DNA of 10,771 nt from Collinsella sp. (GTDB lineage Bacteria > Actinomycetota > Coriobacteriia > Coriobacteriales > Coriobacteriaceae). Below the pieces are notes generated by a model. It had not been told where the DNA came from, did no database searches, and was given only the letters and a program-made list of their open reading frames with translations. Location: NCBI GenBank assembly GCA_019414545.1, contig DXLV01000034.1, forward strand, positions 1-10,771, written 5' to 3'. The position numbers and the translations under genes were made by a program. Positions 6,971 to 10,771 of this stretch are shown here, one piece after another (position 1 is the first letter of the stretch; each line of letters starts with the position of its first letter).

Positions 6971-8729
6971 GTTGATGTCTCGCCGCTGCCTGATCGAGGC
7001 GGCTGCCGGCGCGCTGCTGCTTTCGGGCTGCTCATCTCAGGACGAATCCTCGACCAAAAAGGTCAAAAAGCAGGACAAGATTAAAAAGGCCGAGTCCTCG
7101 GACGCTACCAAGCACCTACGCGATAAAGACGAGCTGTACGAGGTCTACGACGACTCGGGCATTGTGACCATGTACCTGACGGTCTCGCGCGGCAACAGCT
7201 CCGAGAACACCGACCACAGCTGGGCCGAGATCAATACGTACTCGGTGTATGACTATGCCGACATGGGCGTGACGCGCTATCAGGTAATGGGCCTTTTGCA
7301 GGCGGGCGACGAAGACGGCCCGGCGGCCGGCGAGGTTGGCTATGGCGAGGAAGCGCCCAATGCTACCGTGCAGGTGCGCGGTCAGACATCGAGCATGAAC
7401 TCGCAAAAGAATTACAAGGTGGAGCTCAAAAAGGGCAAGGGTACCTGGCGCCAACAGCGCGCGATTGCGCTCAACAAGCACATGGGCGAGGGTATGCGTT
7501 TTCGCAACAAGATGGCCTACGACCTTATCCGCGGAATCCCCCAGATGATGGGCCTGCGCACGCAGTTTGTGCATCTGTGGGTGTGCGACCAGACCGAAAA
7601 GTCCAACGACACCTTTGAGGACTACGGCCTGTTTACGCAGGTGGAGCAGCTCAACAAGACGGCGCTTAAGGCGCATGGCCTGGATAAGAGCGGGCACCTG
7701 TACAAGGTGAACAGCTTTGATTTCCATCGCTACGAGGACACCATTAAGCTTGCCGATGATCCTGACTACAACCAGGCAAGCTTTGAGGGCATGCTTGAGA
7801 TTAAGGGCGATTCGGACCACACCAAGCTCATCGAGATGCTCGATGCGCTCAACGACGAATCGCAAAAGATCGATGACGTGCTCGACACCTACTTTGATTC
7901 CGAGAATCTGGTCTATTGGCTGGCGTTTCAGATCCTGACGGGCAACTGCGATACTCAGAACCGTAACTGCTATCTGTACAGCCCGCTCAACTCCAATACG
8001 TGGTACATCCTCGATTGGGACAACGATGGCATGCTGCGTAAGATGGAGCTTTCTCTTATCGGGTTTTCGGACTATGCGAGCTGGGAGCGCGGCGTAAGCA
8101 ACTACTGGGGCAACGTGCTATTCAATCGTGCACTGCGTAGCAAATCGTTCCGCAGCGAACTCGACCGCGCCGTAAAGGACCTGCGCTCGTATATGACCGA
8201 GGCGCGCCTGAGCAAGATGATCAAACATTATCGCGAGGTTACCGAATCGCTGGTCTTTGCTTCGCCCGATATCGACAATCTGCCTGTCACCAAGGACGAA
8301 TACGAGCAGATTGCCGCGGCGATTCCCTCCGAGATCGAGGAGAACTATAAGAGCTTTCGCGAGAGCTATAAAAAGCCCATGCCGTTCTACATTGGCGTGC
8401 CGCAGATTGATAACGGTAAGCTGCGCATTAACTGGGATGCGTCCTACGACTTTAAGGCGCGTGACATTCGCTATACCGTGGAGCTGGCGCGCGACTATGC
8501 CATAAGCGACGTGCTTTTTAAGGCCGAGGACGTGCTGCTTCCCGAGGTGACCTGCGATGCGCCCGATACCGGCCAGTATTTTGTGCGCGTGCGTGCCACC
8601 AACTCCGACGGCTATACGCAAGATGCGTTTGACTACTATGTAACCGACGACGGCAAGCACTACGGCATGAAGTGTTTTTACGTGCAAGACGGCGGTAAGG
8701 TCGTGGAGGATACGTATGAGGAGGGCTAG
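6960..8729 (+). CDS. CotH-kinase-domain lipoprotein with C-terminal Fn3-like domain
   Basis: This 589-residue protein begins with a signal peptide ending in lipobox LLSGC, lipidation predicted at C24, and followed by a Lys/Ser-rich tether (about 25-50). SRRCLI just before the hydrophobic core resembles a twin-arginine export motif. The body has CotH-kinase (PF08757-type) hallmarks: VRGQTS (R140-S144) followed by QKNYKVELKK, GLFTQVEQLNK (223-233), and LDWDNDG (351-357, D352 and D354 as likely metal or catalytic acids). About residues 475-575 look like an Fn3-type beta sandwich. CotH of Bacillus subtilis is an atypical kinase that phosphorylates spore coat proteins; homologues with other roles are widespread. 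Here the target is unknown but should be extracellular. ATG 6960, inside the end of pelG, follows GGGGAGG (6948-6954). An in-frame ATG at 6975 is an alternative start that would keep the signal peptide. It overlaps the next gene by 14 bases. Confidence 0.88.
   Translation: MIDKLMSRRCLIEAAAGALLLSGCSSQDESSTKKVKKQDKIKKAESSDATKHLRDKDELYEVYDDSGIVTMYLTVSRGNSSENTDHSWAEINTYSVYDYADMGVTRYQVMGLLQAGDEDGPAAGEVGYGEEAPNATVQVRGQTSSMNSQKNYKVELKKGKGTWRQQRAIALNKHMGEGMRFRNKMAYDLIRGIPQMMGLRTQFVHLWVCDQTEKSNDTFEDYGLFTQVEQLNKTALKAHGLDKSGHLYKVNSFDFHRYEDTIKLADDPDYNQASFEGMLEIKGDSDHTKLIEMLDALNDESQKIDDVLDTYFDSENLVYWLAFQILTGNCDTQNRNCYLYSPLNSNTWYILDWDNDGMLRKMELSLIGFSDYASWERGVSNYWGNVLFNRALRSKSFRSELDRAVKDLRSYMTEARLSKMIKHYREVTESLVFASPDIDNLPVTKDEYEQIAAAIPSEIEENYKSFRESYKKPMPFYIGVPQIDNGKLRINWDASYDFKARDIRYTVELARDYAISDVLFKAEDVLLPEVTCDAPDTGQYFVRVRATNSDGYTQDAFDYYVTDDGKHYGMKCFYVQDGGKVVEDTYEEG
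8705..8710 (+). promoter_or_regulatory. Ribosome binding site for the VTC-domain gene
   Basis: GGAGGA lies five bases before ATG 8716, supporting that start inside the end of the CotH-like gene. A second, stronger purine run, GAGGAGGG at 8718-8725, lies eight bases before an in-frame TTG at 8734, so a protein six residues shorter is also possible. Confidence 0.55.
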
Positions 8730-9507
8730 CGCGTTGCTTGAGCGCTTGGCGGCCCCGCCTGTGCGTGCCGCGCAGGAGCGTTACCGCCACGAGCTCAAAT
8801 ATCTCATTAACGAGGCCGAGCACGCCGCGCTTGCCTGTCGCATGGCGCCGGTGTTTAAGCTGGACAAGCATGCGCGGGCGGACGGTTACACTATTCGCAG
8901 CCTGTATTTTGACGACTACTGTAACTCGGCCTACGAGGAAAAAGACGCCGGCATTCTCATGCGCAAAAAGTATCGCGTACGCATCTATAACGGCAGCGAC
9001 AAGGTGATTAAGCTCGAGCGCAAAAAGAAGTACGGTAGCTGGATTTACAAGGAAGATGCGCCGCTCACGCGTGGCGAGTTTGAGCAGATTCTGGCCGGTG
9101 ACTACGACTTTTTGCTGAGGAGCCCCTATCCGCTCTGTCGCGAGTTCTACATCGAGTGCATCTGCAATATGATGCGCCCACGGACCATCGTGGACTACGA
9201 GCGCGAGCCGTGGGTGATGGACGAGGGCACCGTGCGCATTACCTTTGATAGCAACGTGCGTGCCGCGGTGGGTAGCTTTGACATTTTTGACGCGACCTTG
9301 CCTGCATTGCCCGTGCTGGAGCCCGGCAAGCTGGTGATGGAGGTCAAGTTTACGGAGTTTTGCCCGCAGCTGGTGCGCGATATGGTGCCGCCAGGTGCGG
9401 CCGAACTCACGGCGGTCTCTAAGTACTGCCTGTGTTACGAAAAGACCGCCTACCTGCGCGGATTTACCTACTGGGAATCGGATTTTGAGAACCGAGGGGA
9501 TTTTTAG
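8716..9507 (+). CDS. VTC-domain protein, predicted polyphosphate polymerase-type enzyme
   Basis: This 263-residue soluble protein with no membrane helix matches the VTC domain (PF09359), a triphosphate-tunnel fold. Basic residues expected to line the tunnel are visible: RHELKYLI (K28), YRVRIY (R87, R89), IKLERKKK (K99, R102), and later VMEVKF (E209, K211) and SKYCLCYE (K236). These correspond in order to the ATP/polyphosphate-binding and metal-binding positions of yeast Vtc4, so the tunnel appears intact. Yeast Vtc4 makes polyphosphate from ATP and feeds it through a membrane partner. Bacterial members are mostly uncharacterised, so polymerase activity is inferred. The length is that of a stand-alone VTC domain. 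It overlaps the CotH-like gene by 14 bases and is followed three bases later by a membrane protein that could supply the missing channel. Confidence 0.88.
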   Translation: MRRASALLERLAAPPVRAAQERYRHELKYLINEAEHAALACRMAPVFKLDKHARADGYTIRSLYFDDYCNSAYEEKDAGILMRKKYRVRIYNGSDKVIKLERKKKYGSWIYKEDAPLTRGEFEQILAGDYDFLLRSPYPLCREFYIECICNMMRPRTIVDYEREPWVMDEGTVRITFDSNVRAAVGSFDIFDATLPALPVLEPGKLVMEVKFTEFCPQLVRDMVPPGAAELTAVSKYCLCYEKTAYLRGFTYWESDFENRGDF

Positions 9508-9510
9508 ACC

Positions 9511-10176
9511 ATGAGCACCAGGGACTTTTTTAAGAACTCCGTCTTGGAGGCGTTTGGCCAGGTCGACCCTGCCAAGATCGGCCTGTCGCTGCTCGTGGCG
9601 CTCGCCATGGGCATCCTGATCTACTACGTGTACAAGCGCTTTTTTACTGGCGTGGTCTATTCGCGCAGTTTTGCCGTGACGCTCGTGGGCATGTGCGTGC
9701 TTACCTGCATGGTCACGCTCGCGATCTCGACGAACGTGGTCATCTCGCTCGGTATGGTCGGTGCTCTGTCCATCGTCCGTTACCGTACGGCGGTTAAGGA
9801 CCCGCTCGACCTGCTGTATCTGTTTTGGGCCATTACCACAGGCATTACGGCAGGCGCCGGCATGTATGCGCTCGTGGGGCTCACGGCAGTGGTGATCGTG
9901 GTGATGATCGCCGGCTTTGCGAGCCACCAGGACAAGGCGCACGTGTACATGATGGTCATCCACTACACGGGGCAGACCACCGGCGATGATATCGTGCGTG
10001 CATTTGGGCGCACCAAGTTCACCGTCAAATCCAAGACGATGCGCGGTGACAAGGTCGAGATGGCCGTCGAGGTGTTCTCGGACGGTGTGGATATGCCCTA
10101 TGCCGACGCCATCCGCTCGCTCGACGGCGTTGAGGACCTGACGCTCATCCAGTACAACGGCGAATATCACGGCTAA
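9511..10176 (+). CDS. DUF4956 membrane protein, possible partner of the VTC protein
   Basis: The 221-residue protein has about four hydrophobic segments (roughly residues 23-42, 52-72, 73-89 and 100-135) and a soluble C-terminal domain (about 145-221) of alternating strands and helices, perhaps ferredoxin/ACT-like. The third segment carries the family's signature, SLGMVGALSIVRYRTAVKDP (79-98), with R90 and R92 near the membrane edge. This fits DUF4956, a family without a settled function that often neighbours VTC and CotH genes (from general knowledge, not checked). Basic residues inside the conserved membrane segment would suit passage or binding of a polyanion such as polyphosphate, but this is inference. 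The gene starts three bases after the VTC stop, with a purine-rich site (GAGGGGA, 9494-9500) ten bases before ATG. It is the last gene of the operon. Confidence 0.85.
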   Translation: MSTRDFFKNSVLEAFGQVDPAKIGLSLLVALAMGILIYYVYKRFFTGVVYSRSFAVTLVGMCVLTCMVTLAISTNVVISLGMVGALSIVRYRTAVKDPLDLLYLFWAITTGITAGAGMYALVGLTAVVIVVMIAGFASHQDKAHVYMMVIHYTGQTTGDDIVRAFGRTKFTVKSKTMRGDKVEMAVEVFSDGVDMPYADAIRSLDGVEDLTLIQYNGEYHG

Positions 10177-10182
10177 CTATGT

Positions 10183-10206
10183 TCCGGCGTTTTAACAAAC
10201 GCCGGA
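10183..10206 (+). terminator. Perfect hairpin seven bases after the operon's last stop; probable terminator
   Basis: TCCGGCGTTT and AAACGCCGGA form a perfect 10-bp stem around a TAAC loop, starting seven bases after the DUF4956 stop codon. Its position suits an operon terminator or an mRNA 3' end stabiliser. There is no T-tract after the stem on either strand, so it is not a textbook Rho-independent terminator. Confidence 0.5.
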
Positions 10207-10222
10207 CCGCTCGACGCTGCGC

Positions 10223-10329
10223 GGGCATCTGCCGGGCGATCTGCCGCTCAAACCGTCGCTCGCGTACATGAAGTACGCGTCGCTCCTCTTTCGCGGCACC
10301 TCGCCACGGCAGCTGCCCGCTCGCTGGCG
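10223..10329. repeat. Intergenic cluster of inverted and tandem short repeats
   Basis: This non-coding stretch between the operon and the next gene is unusually structured. GGGCATCTGCC (10223-10233) is followed directly by GGGCGATCTGCC (10234-10245). CGCGTAC and GTACGCG pair around ATGAA (10261-10279) and are flanked by direct copies of CGTCGCT (10254-10260 and 10278-10284). GGCAGCTGCC (10308-10317) is a perfect palindrome inside a loop closed by CGCCA/TGGCG (10302-10329). The pattern looks like a dispersed intergenic repeat element of the REP/BIME kind. Copies elsewhere in the genome cannot be seen from this window. Confidence 0.4.
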
Positions 10330-10380
10330 TACGATCTTTATGGATGGTTTATTCGGTTCGGTTTTTGGGGACGGTGTCGC

Positions 10381-10771
10381 GTGGACGTGCAACAGCTAGA
10401 AGAAATCTGGGCTGCAAGGGCTGGTGCGCGTGAGGCGCGTCTTGTTGCGGCCTCGCATGTGCCGGCGGCGCTGTCGATGCTGGGGATTGTGCAGCCCGGC
10501 GATCGCTTGGTGGCCTTTGCGGACGACTTTGCCGATGCATTTACCTGCGGCTTTGATGGCTGCGATGTTTCGCTGGTGGGGGAGCCCGCGGCTGCGGCGT
10601 TTGCTGCTGCGTCCGAAGGCTTTGATGCATCGTTTGATGCTGGCGCGCCGCATCTGTGGTGGTTCGCCAATTCCATCGGTGGGTTTGGCCTGCGTGTGCC
10701 CGACCTTCGTGCACTGGGTCGCGAGGCTCGTGAGGCCCATGCACTGCTTGTGGTTGATAACACTGTGGCGG
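10381..10771 (+). CDS. Divergent Cys/Met-metabolism-type PLP-dependent enzyme (3' partial)
   Basis: The frame is open from GTG 10381 to the window end (130 complete codons). VQQLEEIWAARAGAREARL and the following Ala-rich helix align with the 'LE..iA.LEG..' and PLP-phosphate region of the trans-sulfuration family (cystathionine gamma-synthase/lyase, fold type I). QPGDRLVAF matches the usual 'GD.vV' strand, and HALLVVDNTVA matches the conserved 'LLVVDNTFA' strand that carries the PLP-contacting Asp. The catalytic lysine would lie beyond the window. Two oddities are visible: the N-terminal substrate-binding arm of about 50 residues is missing, and the usual ETPxNP motif before the VVDNT strand is replaced by WWFANSIGGFG. 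The start follows GGGGA (10367-10371) by nine bases. No ATG, GTG or TTG lies upstream in this frame back to the DUF4956 stop. The substrate cannot be assigned. Confidence 0.65.
   Translation, partial: MDVQQLEEIWAARAGAREARLVAASHVPAALSMLGIVQPGDRLVAFADDFADAFTCGFDGCDVSLVGEPAAAAFAAASEGFDASFDAGAPHLWWFANSIGGFGLRVPDLRALGREAREAHALLVVDNTVA

Noticed and set aside
6960..8729. Spore coat function for the CotH-like protein
   Set aside because: No sporulation genes are nearby, the protein is a predicted lipoprotein and it sits in a polysaccharide operon.
8518..10170. Long minus-strand open frame (550 codons) opposite the VTC and DUF4956 genes
   Set aside because: It is a His/Arg-rich shadow of two recognisable + strand genes and has no recognisable motif.
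10174..10381. Read-through fusion of DUF4956 with the downstream PLP gene, since the frame is the same and has no further stop
   Set aside because: A TAA stop, a perfect hairpin and repeat-like DNA separate them; the open frame is a likely chance effect of high GC over about 200 nt.
10192..10392. Short minus-strand open frame (66 codons) across the intergenic region
   Set aside because: It is built from the inverted and tandem repeats there and overlaps the start of the next gene; it looks like translated repeat DNA, not a protein.

Overview
The window is a GC-rich stretch coding almost entirely on the + strand. It is dominated by one tightly packed operon for a Pel-type exopolysaccharide, followed by a three-gene CotH / VTC / DUF4956 module, a short structured intergenic gap, and the start of an unrelated PLP-enzyme gene. 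The high GC content, frequent GTG/TTG starts, the lipoprotein signal, and the absence of the outer-membrane genes pelB and pelC within the cluster suggest a monoderm, high-GC Gram-positive. A gut Actinomycetota of the Coriobacteriia (Collinsella-like) is my best guess; no rRNA or other phylogenetic marker is present, so this is inference.

Bases 2-6970 hold pelD (5' end outside the window), pelE, pelA (deacetylase-type, without the glycoside hydrolase domain of the Pseudomonas protein), pelF and pelG, in the order known for Gram-positive Pel clusters. PelD is a membrane-anchored GAF plus degenerate-GGDEF protein with an intact RxxD c-di-GMP I-site motif. PelE is a two-helix membrane protein with a helical-repeat tail. 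PelF is the cytosolic GT4 polymerase and PelG the polytopic transporter. PelA is a membrane-anchored extracellular deacetylase. Together these would form a c-di-GMP-gated synthase/export complex that makes a partly deacetylated amino-sugar polymer.

Bases 6960-10176 hold a lipoprotein with a CotH-kinase domain (possibly Tat-exported), a soluble VTC/polyphosphate-polymerase-type protein, and a DUF4956 membrane protein. All three are joined to the pel genes by overlaps or 3-nt gaps, so the eight genes look like one translationally coupled transcript. The link between Pel synthesis and a polyphosphate-type polymerase plus a kinase-fold lipoprotein is the most interesting feature: it suggests a phosphate-based modification or regulation of the matrix, which is a hypothesis.

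Bases 10177-10380 contain a perfect 10-bp hairpin right after the operon and then a run of inverted and tandem repeats that resembles a dispersed intergenic element. From 10381 to the window end a divergent Cys/Met-metabolism-type PLP enzyme begins. No tRNA, rRNA, CRISPR array, insertion sequence or riboswitch was recognised.
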